Of a stretch of 17,585 nt of DNA, positions 1-7,121 are shown piece by piece. The notes beneath the pieces were generated by a model. The model was not told where the DNA came from. It saw only the letters and a list, made by a program, of their open reading frames with translations, and did not search any database. The position numbers and the translations under genes are program-made. This DNA is from an uncultured Burkholderiaceae bacterium. GTDB taxonomy: Bacteria > Pseudomonadota > Gammaproteobacteria > Burkholderiales > Burkholderiaceae_C. Position 1 is the stretch's first letter; each line of letters begins with the position of its first letter. The stretch covers positions 1 to 17,585 of the forward strand of contig CALIDR010000090.1 in the NCBI GenBank assembly GCA_938022295.1, read 5' to 3'.

Positions 1-1370
1 AGCGAGGCGACGAACGCGTGCAGCCGGGGCTCGTCCAGTGGCGGCAGGTCCACTTCGGGATCGTCCGCAGGCGGCACGCCGGCCAGCCACGCGGCCAGCA
101 GCGCCGGCACTTCGGCCGGCCGGCAGGTCAGCAGCCAGCGCCCGGTGGCCGCGTCGGCGCCGCCGGGCAGCAGGCGCAGCAGCACGGCCAGACTGGCGGC
201 GTCGGCCCAGTGCAGGTCGTCGACCGCGACGGCGTCGGCGCCGCCGCGGCAGGCCGCGTCGAGCGCGGTGCGCCAGACCCTTGTCAGGCGGTCGGCGCCG
301 AGCGGCTGCGGTGGCCGTGGCAGCCGTGCCGGCGCGGCGAGCCAGGCGAGCACCGCCCGGGTCTCGTCGTCGACGCCGCCCGGCAGGCGCGGCAGCAACG
401 CCCGGGCCAGATGGCCGAGCAGGGCCAGCGGCGCCGCGGGCTCGCCCGGCGCCATCCGGCACACGACCTGCACCCCCCAGCGCCGACACAGGTCGTCGAA
501 CACGCGCGTCTTGCCGAGGCCGGCGTCGGCGGTCAGCAGCACGACGCGGCCGCACTGCCAGCGCAGATCGGCGGCGGCGATCGCCACCTCGCGCCCGACC
601 GTGCGCGGCGGGTGACGCAGCGCCAGCGGCAGCGCCCGCACCGGCGGCGGCGACGCGGCGCCGGCACGGCGGATCGAATCGGCCAGCGCCAGCGTCTCGT
701 CGGACGGCGCCGCACCGAGCTGTGCCTGCAGCGCCGCCGCACAGCGGTCGAACGCGTCGAGCGCCGCGCCGCGGTCGCCGCGGCGGTGGTGCAGCCGCAT
801 CAGCAGCCGCACGCCGTGCTCGAGCAGCGGCTCGTCGGCCGCCAGGCGGTTCGCGGCCACGAGCGCCTCCGCGATGCGGCCCTCGGCTTCGCGTTCCGTC
901 GCCACCTGCACGAGCGCGTCGCGCACGCGCGCGCGCCAGCGCTCGCGCTCGGCGGCGAGCCACGTCGCGAACTCGTCGTCGCCGCCGTCGGGCAGGTCGC
1001 CCAGCAGGCGGCCGGCGAGCGCGAGCGCATCGGCGCGCAACGCCGGCAGCGGATCGGCCAGGTCGTGCACGACGTCGGCGCCGAGCGCGAGCGCGTCGCC
1101 GGGCGCGAAGAGGCGCCGCCCGGTCTGGCCTTGCAGGCGGTGCACGCGCTGGCGCAGGTTGTTGCGCGCGTCGTCGAGCGGCCGGTCGGGCCAAAGCAGC
1201 GCCGCCGGGCGCAGCCGCGGCACCGGGGCCTGCAGCGCGACGTAGGCGAGCAGTGCGCCGTCGCGCGCCGACAGCCGCATGGGCTTGCCCGCATCGAGGG
1301 TCAGGCGCGGCTGGTCGAGCAGGCGCAGCAGCACCCGGCCACCACCGGCAGCAGGGCTTTCGTCGGGCAT
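1..1370 (-). CDS. BTAD/STAND-type transcriptional regulator with AAA-like ATPase domain, C-terminus cut by the window edge
   Basis: The frame is open from an ATG at 1370 to the left edge, giving at least 456 residues. Residues about 10-100 resemble the winged-helix domain that opens SARP/BTAD regulators. Residues about 105-240 are an Arg/Ala-rich helical stretch consistent with a bacterial transcriptional activation (BTAD) domain. Next comes an NTPase module with a P-loop ADAGLGKT at 281-288 (Lys287) and a Walker B AVDDLHWAD with the Asp pair at 384-385, a wording typical of MalT/SARP-like STAND ATPases. The first glycine of the P-loop consensus is Ala here. Such proteins couple nucleotide-driven oligomerisation to transcription control; the ligand and targets cannot be told. 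The usual C-terminal TPR or sensor part lies outside the window. No clear ribosome binding site precedes the ATG, so the start is provisional. It is transcribed in the same direction as gcvTHP but separated from it by a hairpin. Confidence 0.75.
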   Translation of the reverse strand, partial: MPDESPAAGGGRVLLRLLDQPRLTLDAGKPMRLSARDGALLAYVALQAPVPRLRPAALLWPDRPLDDARNNLRQRVHRLQGQTGRRLFAPGDALALGADVVHDLADPLPALRADALALAGRLLGDLPDGGDDEFATWLAAERERWRARVRDALVQVATEREAEGRIAEALVAANRLAADEPLLEHGVRLLMRLHHRRGDRGAALDAFDRCAAALQAQLGAAPSDETLALADSIRRAGAASPPPVRALPLALRHPPRTVGREVAIAAADLRWQCGRVVLLTADAGLGKTRVFDDLCRRWGVQVVCRMAPGEPAAPLALLGHLARALLPRLPGGVDDETRAVLAWLAAPARLPRPPQPLGADRLTRVWRTALDAACRGGADAVAVDDLHWADAASLAVLLRLLPGGADAATGRWLLTCRPAEVPALLAAWLAGVPPADDPEVDLPPLDEPRLHAFVAS

Positions 1371-1457
1371 CGGGCGGGCGTCGCGCGACGCGGCCGTGGG
1401 GAGATGTCCCGACCGTAACAGGATCGCCGCGGCGGCGCGACCGCGGCCCAGCGACGG

Positions 1458-1477
1458 ACCCCCCGATCGCGGGGGGT
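1458..1477 (-). terminator. GC-rich hairpin after gcvP, possible terminator
   Basis: A perfect 7-bp inverted repeat, ACCCCCC and GGGGGGT around a 6-base loop, starts 10 bases after the gcvP stop codon. There is no T-tract on the minus-strand side, so it may slow or protect transcript ends rather than act as a full intrinsic terminator. The remaining gap up to the regulator start at 1370 shows no convincing promoter. Confidence 0.5.
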
Positions 1478-1487
1478 GGGCGGTCGT

Positions 1488-4400
1488 TCAGGCCGACGCG
1501 GGCTCGGCGACTTCGGCCACCGGCACGCAGCTGCAGAACAGGTGGCGGTCGCCCCAGACGTTGTCGACGCGGCCCACCGGCGCCCAGTACTTGCCCTGGC
1601 GCAGCGCGGGCAGCGGGTAGGCGGCCTGCTCGCGCGTGTAGGGGTGCGACCAGTCGCTGGCGGCCACCGCGGCGGCGGTGTGCGGGGCGTGCTTCAGCGG
1701 GTTGTCGTCGCGCGGCCACTCGCCGCGCTCGACCTTCGCGATCTCGGCGCGGATCGCGATCATCGCGTCGCAGAAGCGGTCGAGCTCGGCGAGCGACTCG
1801 CTCTCGGTGGGCTCGACCATCAGCGTGCCGGCCACCGGGAAGCTCAGCGTCGGCGCGTGGAAGCCGTAGTCGATCAGCCGCTTGGCGACGTCCTCGGCGG
1901 TGACGCCGCTGGTGTCCTTGAGCGGCCGCAGGTCGAGGATGCACTCGTGGGCGACGCCGCCGCCCTTGAGCCCCGGCACCTCGCCGCTGAAGTGGATGTC
2001 GTAGTGGTCCGCGAGCCGCGCGGCGACGTAGTTGGCGGCCAGGATCGCGACTTCGGTGGCCGTCGTCAGACCCTCGGCGCCCATCATGCGGATGTACATC
2101 CAGCTGATCGGCAGCACCGCGGCGTTGCCGAGCGGCGCCGCACTGACGGCCCCCACGCTCGGCCCTGCGGGCACTTCGCTGCCCCCCGGGGGGGCGCTCG
2201 CCGCCACGGGGCGGCCCGGCGCCGGCTCGTGCGCCGCACCGGCCGTCTGCGCGGTGGCATGCCCCGGCAGGAACGGCACCAGGTCGTCGACGACGCACAC
2301 CGGGCCCACGCCCGGGCCGCCGCCGCCGTGCGGGATGCAGAACGTCTTGTGCAGGTTCAGGTGGCTGACGTCGCCGCCGAACTCGCCCGGCGCGGCGATG
2401 CCCACCAGCGCGTTCATGTTCGCGCCGTCGACGTAGACGCGCCCGCCCGCGGCGTGCACGATCTCGCACAGCTTCGTGACGCCGGCCTCGAACACGCCGT
2501 AGGTGGAGGGATAGGTGATCATCACCGCCGCGAGGTGGTTCGCGTGCGTGGTGCACTTGGCCTCGAGGTCGGCGAGGTCGACGCTGCCCCGGGCGTCGCA
2601 CTTGACGGCGACGACCCTCATGCCGGCCATCATCGCGCTGGCGGGGTTGGTGCCGTGCGCCGACTCGGGGATCAGGCACACGTCGCGGTGGTGGTCGCCG
2701 CGCGATTCGTGCCAGGCCTTGATCGCGAGCAGCCCGGCGTACTCGCCTTGCGAACCGGCGTTGGGCTGCAGGCTGATGCCGGCGTAGCCGGTGGCCTGCG
2801 CGAGCCACGCGGTGAGCTGCGCGTTCAGCTCGGCGTAGCCGGCGAGTTGGTCGGCTGGCGCGAACGGGTGCACCTGCGCGAACTCGGGCCAGGTGATCGG
2901 GATCATCTCGCTCGTCGCGTTGAGCTTCATCGTGCACGAGCCGAGGGGGATCATCGTGCGGTCGAGCGCGAGGTCGCGGTCGGCCAGGCCGCGCAGGTAG
3001 CGCAGCATCGACGTCTCGCTGTGGTGGGTGTTGAACACCGGGTGGGTCAGGAACGCGCTCGTGCGGCGCAGTGCCGGCGGGATCATCGGCTCGACGCCGC
3101 GCTCGAACGCGGCCACGTCGGGGATCGCCTGCCCGGGGCGGGCGAACACTTCCCACAGCGCGACGAGGTCGGCGCGCGTCGTCGTCTCGTCGAGCGCGAT
3201 GCCGACGTACGCGTCGCCCCACTCGCGGAAGCGCCGCAGGTTCATGCCGCGCTCGCGGGCGCGGGCGAGCAGCGTCTCGGTCTCGCCGCCGGTCTGCACG
3301 CACACGGTGTCGAACGCGGTGTCGGAACGCGGCGCGCGGCCGAGCTGCGCGAGCCCCTCGGCGAGGATCGCGGTGTACGCGGCCACGCGGCGCGCGATGC
3401 GGCGCAGCCCCTCGGGGCCGTGGTAAACGGCGTACATGCTGGCCACGACGGCCGGCAGCACCTGCGCCGTGCAGATGTTGCTCGTCGCCTTCTCGCGGCG
3501 GATGTGCTGCTCGCGCGTCTGCAGTGCGAGCCGGTACGCCGGCGCGCCGTGGGCGTCGACGCTGACGCCGACCAGCCGCCCGGGCAGGCTGCGCTTGTAC
3601 TCGTCGCGGCACGCCATGTACGCGGCGTGCGGGCCGCCGGCGCCCATCGGCATGCCGAAGCGCTGCGTAGAGCCGACGACGATGTCGGCGCCCCACTCGC
3701 CGGGCGGCACGAGCAGCGTCAGCGCGAGCAGGTCGGCGCAGACGACGAAGGCGGCCTGCTTCGCGTGCACGCGCTCGACGTCGGCGCGCCAGTCGTCGAT
3801 GCGGCCGTGGGTCGCCGGGTAGGCGACGATGACGGCGAAGTAGTCGTCGGCGTCGAGCATCGTGTCCCACGCCGCGGCCGAGTCGGCCTGCCGCACCTCG
3901 ATGCCCAGCGGCCGCGCGCGCGTGCGCACGACTTCGAGCGTCTGCGGGTGGCAGTCGCCGGCGATCACGACCGCGTGGCCCCTGGCCTTCACGCTGCGCC
4001 GGGCGAGCGTCATCGCCTCGGCGGCGGCGGTGGCCTCGTCGAGCATCGACGCGTTGGCGATCGCCATGCCGGTGAGGTCGGTGACCATCGTCTGGAAGTT
4101 CACCAGCGCCTCCATCCGGCCCTGGCTGATCTCGGCCTGGTACGGCGTGTAGGCGGTGTACCAGGCCGGGTTCTCGAGCACGTTGCGCAGGATGACGCCC
4201 GGCGTGATCGTGCCGTGGTAGCCCTGGCCGATGAAGCTCTTCAGCACCCGGTTCCTGGCCGCGATCGTGCGCAGCTCGGCCAGCGCCTGCGCTTCCGTCA
4301 CCGCCGGCGGCAGGTCCATCGGCCGGCGGCGGCGGATGCCCGCCGGCACGACGGCGTCGACCAGCGCCTGGCGCGACGCCGCGCCGATCGCCGACAGCAT

Positions 4401-4490
4401 GCGCCGCTGCTCGTCGGCGGTGGGGCCGACGTGGCGGGCGACGAACTCGTCGGCACGCTCAAGCTCGGCGAGGGGGGGCAGGGCGGACAT
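1488..4490 (-). CDS. gcvP: Glycine dehydrogenase (aminomethyl-transferring), P protein of the glycine cleavage system
   Basis: The P protein decarboxylates glycine with pyridoxal phosphate and passes the aminomethyl group to the lipoyl arm of GcvH. The product is 1000 residues when started at the ATG at 4490, which gives an N-terminus MSALPPLAELERADEF and the family motif ARHVGP. The PLP lysine is Lys715 in HLNLHKTFCIPHGGGGPG, and the SCTMKLNATSEM block of the P2 half is present. E. coli GcvP is about 957 residues; most of the excess here is a Pro/Ala/Gly-rich insert at about residues 751-779, just before GAVSAAPLG, encoded by a palindromic repeat (see separate entry). Otherwise the frame is intact. 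It is the last gene of gcvT-gcvH-gcvP. No Shine-Dalgarno sequence is visible before 4490, nor before the in-frame ATG at 4496 or a TTG at 4535, so the exact start is uncertain. Confidence 0.96.
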   Translation of the reverse strand: MSALPPLAELERADEFVARHVGPTADEQRRMLSAIGAASRQALVDAVVPAGIRRRRPMDLPPAVTEAQALAELRTIAARNRVLKSFIGQGYHGTITPGVILRNVLENPAWYTAYTPYQAEISQGRMEALVNFQTMVTDLTGMAIANASMLDEATAAAEAMTLARRSVKARGHAVVIAGDCHPQTLEVVRTRARPLGIEVRQADSAAAWDTMLDADDYFAVIVAYPATHGRIDDWRADVERVHAKQAAFVVCADLLALTLLVPPGEWGADIVVGSTQRFGMPMGAGGPHAAYMACRDEYKRSLPGRLVGVSVDAHGAPAYRLALQTREQHIRREKATSNICTAQVLPAVVASMYAVYHGPEGLRRIARRVAAYTAILAEGLAQLGRAPRSDTAFDTVCVQTGGETETLLARARERGMNLRRFREWGDAYVGIALDETTTRADLVALWEVFARPGQAIPDVAAFERGVEPMIPPALRRTSAFLTHPVFNTHHSETSMLRYLRGLADRDLALDRTMIPLGSCTMKLNATSEMIPITWPEFAQVHPFAPADQLAGYAELNAQLTAWLAQATGYAGISLQPNAGSQGEYAGLLAIKAWHESRGDHHRDVCLIPESAHGTNPASAMMAGMRVVAVKCDARGSVDLADLEAKCTTHANHLAAVMITYPSTYGVFEAGVTKLCEIVHAAGGRVYVDGANMNALVGIAAPGEFGGDVSHLNLHKTFCIPHGGGGPGVGPVCVVDDLVPFLPGHATAQTAGAAHEPAPGRPVAASAPPGGSEVPAGPSVGAVSAAPLGNAAVLPISWMYIRMMGAEGLTTATEVAILAANYVAARLADHYDIHFSGEVPGLKGGGVAHECILDLRPLKDTSGVTAEDVAKRLIDYGFHAPTLSFPVAGTLMVEPTESESLAELDRFCDAMIAIRAEIAKVERGEWPRDDNPLKHAPHTAAAVAASDWSHPYTREQAAYPLPALRQGKYWAPVGRVDNVWGDRHLFCSCVPVAEVAEPASA
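2148..2225. repeat. C/G-rich palindromic repeat element read in frame within gcvP
   Basis: This stretch contains nested inverted repeats: GCCC-TGC-GGGC at 2162-2172 and GCCCCCC/GGGGGGGC at 2181-2195, followed by GGGGCGGCCCGGC. It looks like the short intergenic palindromic elements that I recall as abundant in Rubrivivax/Methylibium-type genomes. Here it lies inside gcvP and encodes a Pro/Ala/Gly-rich tract absent from E. coli GcvP. The palindromes are seen directly; membership of a genome-wide repeat family is from memory and only one copy is evident in this window. Confidence 0.6.
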
Positions 4491-4621
4491 CAGCATGATG
4501 AAGACGAAGAGGACGGATGAAGACGACGAATGCAACCGTGCCGTGGACGAGGGGTGCCGAGACGGACAACCCCGGCCGTGCGCCCGTCATTCGTCGTGCG
4601 GGCGCAGCGGGAGGTCATTCG
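4491..4621 (-). other. gcvH-gcvP intercistronic gap
   Basis: This is 131 bases between the gcvH stop and the probable gcvP ATG. The octamer CGAATGAC (read on the minus strand) occurs twice near the gcvH end. There is no purine-rich ribosome binding site near the gcvP start; the stretch just before it is pyrimidine-rich. No promoter or terminator could be supported. Confidence 0.4.
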
Positions 4622-4996
4622 TCAAAGCGTTTTCAGCAGGGCGTCGTACGCCGGCGGGTCCATCAGCTCGTCGAACTGCTCCATGTGCGTGACGTGGACC
4701 TTGAAGAACCAGCCTTCGCCCATCGGGTCCTTGTTGGCGAGCGAAGGGTCGGCGCGCAGTGCCTCGTTGACCTCGACGACTTCGCCTTCGACCGGCATGT
4801 AGATGTCCGCGGCCGCCTTGACCGACTCGACGACGCCGGCGACCTCGCCCTTCTTGTAGGTGCGGCCGACCTCGGGCAGGTCGACGTAGACGACGTCGCC
4901 GAGCGCGTCCTGCGCGTGCGGCGTGATGCCGACGACGGCGGCCTCGTGGTCCTCGATGTTGATCCACTCGTGGTCGGGGGTGAACTTGGTCGTCAT
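4622..4996 (-). CDS. gcvH: Glycine cleavage system H protein (lipoyl carrier)
   Basis: GcvH carries the aminomethyl intermediate on a lipoyl-lysine between the P, T and L proteins. The 124-residue product has the family's normal length. It starts MTTKFTPDHEWINIED, continues with GITPHAQDALGDVVYVDLPEVG, and holds the lipoylation site ESVKAAADIYMPVEGEV with Lys60 as the modified residue. The ATG at 4996 is preceded by GGAG at a 7-base spacing. It begins 25 bases after the gcvT stop, which supports one transcript. A 131-base gap separates it from gcvP. Confidence 0.97.
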   Translation of the reverse strand: MTTKFTPDHEWINIEDHEAAVVGITPHAQDALGDVVYVDLPEVGRTYKKGEVAGVVESVKAAADIYMPVEGEVVEVNEALRADPSLANKDPMGEGWFFKVHVTHMEQFDELMDPPAYDALLKTL

Positions 4997-5021
4997 GTGC
5001 GGGCTCCGGTGGCGCGGGGGT

Positions 5022-6161
5022 TCACCCGCGGTGGTAGCGGTGGGGAACGAAAGGCAGGGGCGTCACGCGCAGCGGCTGCGGCTTGCCGCGCACGTCGGCC
5101 CAGATCTCGGCGTTGGGCTGCGCGTGCTCGACGCTGACGTAGCCCATGGCGATCGGCACGCCGAGGGTCGGCGACGTGGTGCCGCTCGTCACGCGGCCGA
5201 GCCTGTGGCCGCGGCGGTCCTGCAGCACGGCGCCTTCGCGCACCGGGATGCGCTCGAGGCCCGTGAGGCCGACGCGCCTGAACGTCGCGCCGCGCTCGAG
5301 CTGCAGCGCGATCACCTCGGCGCCGGGGTAGTGGCCGGCGCGTGCGCCGCCCGGGCGGCGCACCTTCTGGATCGCCCACGCGAGGCCCGCCTCGACCGGC
5401 GTCGTGCGCTCGTCGATGTCGTGGCCGTACAGGCACAGCCCCGCCTCGAGGCGCAGCGTGTCGCGCGCCCCGAGCCCGGCGGGCCTGACCTCGGGCTGCG
5501 CGAGCAGCGCCCTCGCCACCGCGACGGCGGCTTCGGCCGGCACCGAGATCTCGAACCCGTCCTCGCCGGTGTAGCCGCTGCGGGTGACGAAGGACTCGAC
5601 GCCGCCTCCGACGGCCAGCGTGAAGCGCCCGCCGCTCATGAACGTCAGCGCCGCCGGCGCCGGATTCAGCCGCGCCAGCGCCTGCACCGCCTTCGGGCCC
5701 TGCAGCGCGAGCAGCGCGCGGTCGGGCAGCGGCTGCACCAGGCAGCGCCCGCCGAGGTGCGTCGTCAGGTGCGCGAGGTCGGCGTCCCTGCGCGCGGCGT
5801 TGACGACGAGCAGCAGCGCGTCGACGCCGTCGTGCGGCGCGCGGGTGACCATCAGGTCGTCGAGGATGCCGCCGGCGGCGTTGGTGAACAGCGCGTAGCG
5901 CTGGCGGCCGGGCGCGAGGTCGACGATGTCGCACGGCACCAGCGATTCGAGCGCGGCGGCGGCGTCGGCGCCGGCCAGGCGCACCTGCCCCATGTGCGAG
6001 ACGTCGAACAGCGCCGCCGACTCGCGGCACCAGCGGTGTTCGGCGAGGATCCCGCCGGGGTAGTGGACCGGCATCTCGTAGCCGGCGAACGGCACCATGC
6101 GCGCGCCGAGTTCGCGGTGCAGGTCTTGCAGCGGGGTCGTCTTCAGTGCGTCGGCGGACAT
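5022..6161 (-). CDS. gcvT: Aminomethyltransferase, T protein of the glycine cleavage system
   Basis: GcvT releases ammonia from the aminomethyl-lipoyl arm of GcvH and makes 5,10-methylene-tetrahydrofolate. The 379-residue product begins MSADALKTTPLQDLHRELGA and shows MVPFAGYEMPVHYPGGILAEH, SAALFDVSHMGQ and GGILDDLMV, in which Asp101 matches the family's catalytic aspartate. C-terminal blocks ARDTLRLEAGLCLYGHDID and GTTSPTLGVPIAMGYV are present. The ATG at 6161 was chosen because GGGAG lies 6 bases upstream and the protein then has normal family length; the frame stays open further upstream only because it crosses the riboswitch. It is the first gene of gcvTHP and is probably controlled by the tandem glycine riboswitch in its leader. 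Confidence 0.97.
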   Translation of the reverse strand: MSADALKTTPLQDLHRELGARMVPFAGYEMPVHYPGGILAEHRWCRESAALFDVSHMGQVRLAGADAAAALESLVPCDIVDLAPGRQRYALFTNAAGGILDDLMVTRAPHDGVDALLLVVNAARRDADLAHLTTHLGGRCLVQPLPDRALLALQGPKAVQALARLNPAPAALTFMSGGRFTLAVGGGVESFVTRSGYTGEDGFEISVPAEAAVAVARALLAQPEVRPAGLGARDTLRLEAGLCLYGHDIDERTTPVEAGLAWAIQKVRRPGGARAGHYPGAEVIALQLERGATFRRVGLTGLERIPVREGAVLQDRRGHRLGRVTSGTTSPTLGVPIAMGYVSVEHAQPNAEIWADVRGKPQPLRVTPLPFVPHRYHRG

Positions 6162-6174
6162 TTCCAGCTCCCGA

Positions 6175-6211
6175 AGGTCATCCACGAACCACCGGCGGTG
6201 GCGAATGACCT
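6175..6211 (-). promoter_or_regulatory. Stem-loop between the glycine riboswitch and the gcvT ribosome binding site
   Basis: On the minus strand AGGTCAT (6211-6205) pairs with ATGACCT (6181-6175), enclosing an inner CCACC/GGTGG hairpin. The stem begins directly after the 3' strand of aptamer 2 and ends 3 bases before the GGGAG of gcvT. Its position fits an expression platform, but the switching mechanism is inferred. Confidence 0.45.
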
Positions 6212-6212
6212 G

Positions 6213-6433
6213 GCTGTCCGCTTTACCTGAGAGATTGGCGGGGGCGCCCTCCGGCGCCTGCCGCTTGCCCCTTCGGTGGGCCGCCCGCAGCGCGGGTGCG
6301 GCCTCTCTCCAGCGAGGTGACGCCGCTCGCACGGCGCTTGCCAGTCCTTTTGCCTGAGCGTTCGAGCCGGCGGTCACCCGTCGGGCTCTGCGCCTTCGGC
6401 GGCCCCGGCACGGGGCCGCGGCTCTCTCCTGGC
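6213..6433 (-). ncRNA. Tandem glycine riboswitch (two aptamers) upstream of gcvTHP
   Basis: Read on the minus strand, two successive glycine-aptamer signatures are present. Aptamer 1 (about 6433-6340) has GCCAG closing with CTGGC, GGAGAGAG, GCCGAAGG and CGCTCAGGCAAAAGGAC. Aptamer 2 (about 6313-6213) has GCTG closing with CAGC, GGAGAGAGG, ACCGAAGGGGCAA and CTCTCAGGTAAAGCGGACAG. These are the conserved core strings of the Rfam glycine riboswitch, which senses free glycine and usually activates gcv genes. The linker of about 26 bases holds its own small hairpin, CGCCG/CGGCG, which is longer than the usual short linker. Together with the flanks this accounts for the whole 312-base stretch without a gene upstream of gcvT. 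Confidence 0.95.
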
Positions 6434-6439
6434 TGCGCC

Positions 6440-6445
6440 AGTGTA
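6440..6445 (-). promoter_or_regulatory. Candidate -10 box for the gcv leader transcript
   Basis: TACACT on the minus strand lies 6 bases before the first closing stem of aptamer 1, where a transcript start would be expected. No good -35 hexamer is found at 16-18 bases spacing, so the call is weak. Confidence 0.3.
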
Positions 6446-6473
6446 GCCGAGCGCCGCCGCCCGGAGAGGGGAG

Positions 6474-7121
6474 TCACGCCAGCCGCGCGCGCAACGCCCG
6501 CACCGCGCTGTCGACCGTCGTCAGCACCGGCACGCCGCAGCGAGCCGCGACCGGCGCGCGGGCACGGGCGAGGCTGAACTGCGCGAGCGCGATCACGGCG
6601 CTCCCTTCGTCGACGAGGCGGCGCGCGGCCTGCGCGACGAGCGCGTCGTGGCGTTCGGCGTCGCCGCGGTCGAGCGCCTCGAGCGCGCCTTCGGCGAGCG
6701 CGGTGCGCACGACCGCGCCGTGCGGGAACTCGGCCGGCATCGAGCGCAGCGTCGGCGCGAAGCTCGCGACGAGGCCGATCGGCGCGCCGGCCGCCGCGCG
6801 CACCGCGTCGTCGATCATCGCCTCGTTGGGCTTGAGCACCGGAATCGCGACGTGGCGGCGCTTGACGGCGTCGATGCAGGGGCCGAACGCCGAGCAGGTG
6901 AACAGGATCGCGTGCGCTCCCGTGCCCACCGCGTAGTCGGCCAGCGCGAGGAAGCGGCGCGTCATCGCCTCGTCCAGGCCGGCGGGCGACGCCGCGAGGT
7001 CGGCCGACAGGCTGTCGTCGAGCAGGTTCATGCGCGTCGCCTCGGGCCAGTCGCGCGCGAGCGCGTCGACGACCGGCGCCACCGAGTGCGCGAGCGCGTG
7101 GATGAGTGCGATGCGCGTCAC
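6474..7121 (-). CDS. Asp/Glu racemase-superfamily protein with one conserved catalytic cysteine
   Basis: The 215-residue product has the fold signature of aspartate/glutamate/hydantoin racemases and arylmalonate decarboxylases. It opens with TRIALIHALAHSVAPV and carries LFTCSAFGPC with Cys76 in the first catalytic position, followed by VPVLKPNEAM and GLVASFAPT. In the second catalytic region it reads VIALAQFSLA at 177-185, with Gln181 where two-base racemases have Cys. A chemistry other than simple two-cysteine racemisation is therefore possible, such as isomerase, decarboxylase or lyase. The GTG start at 7121 overlaps the TGA stop of the TRAP permease (GTGA), implying translational coupling and a shared role, probably acting on the imported compound. 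Relatives may carry other names in databases. The function is not known. Confidence 0.8.
   Translation of the reverse strand: MTRIALIHALAHSVAPVVDALARDWPEATRMNLLDDSLSADLAASPAGLDEAMTRRFLALADYAVGTGAHAILFTCSAFGPCIDAVKRRHVAIPVLKPNEAMIDDAVRAAAGAPIGLVASFAPTLRSMPAEFPHGAVVRTALAEGALEALDRGDAERHDALVAQAARRLVDEGSAVIALAQFSLARARAPVAARCGVPVLTTVDSAVRALRARLA

Noticed and set aside
18..1418. Plus-strand open frame of 466 codons at the left end
   Set aside because: Composition is low-complexity Arg/Gln/Ala, and the minus strand encodes recognisable Walker A and B motifs over the same bases.
1476..4520. Very long plus-strand open frame (over 1000 codons) opposite gcvP
   Set aside because: It is an antisense shadow in high-GC DNA: the product is an Arg/Val/His-rich string with no family motif, while the minus strand encodes complete GcvP.
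4497..4535. TTG start giving gcvP 15 extra residues
   Set aside because: The extra residues are Ser/Phe/Val-rich and unlike known P-protein starts, and no ribosome binding site supports the TTG.
6162..6377. N-terminal extension of gcvT by 72 codons
   Set aside because: It would translate through the glycine riboswitch; the ATG at 6161 has a good ribosome binding site and gives the normal protein length.
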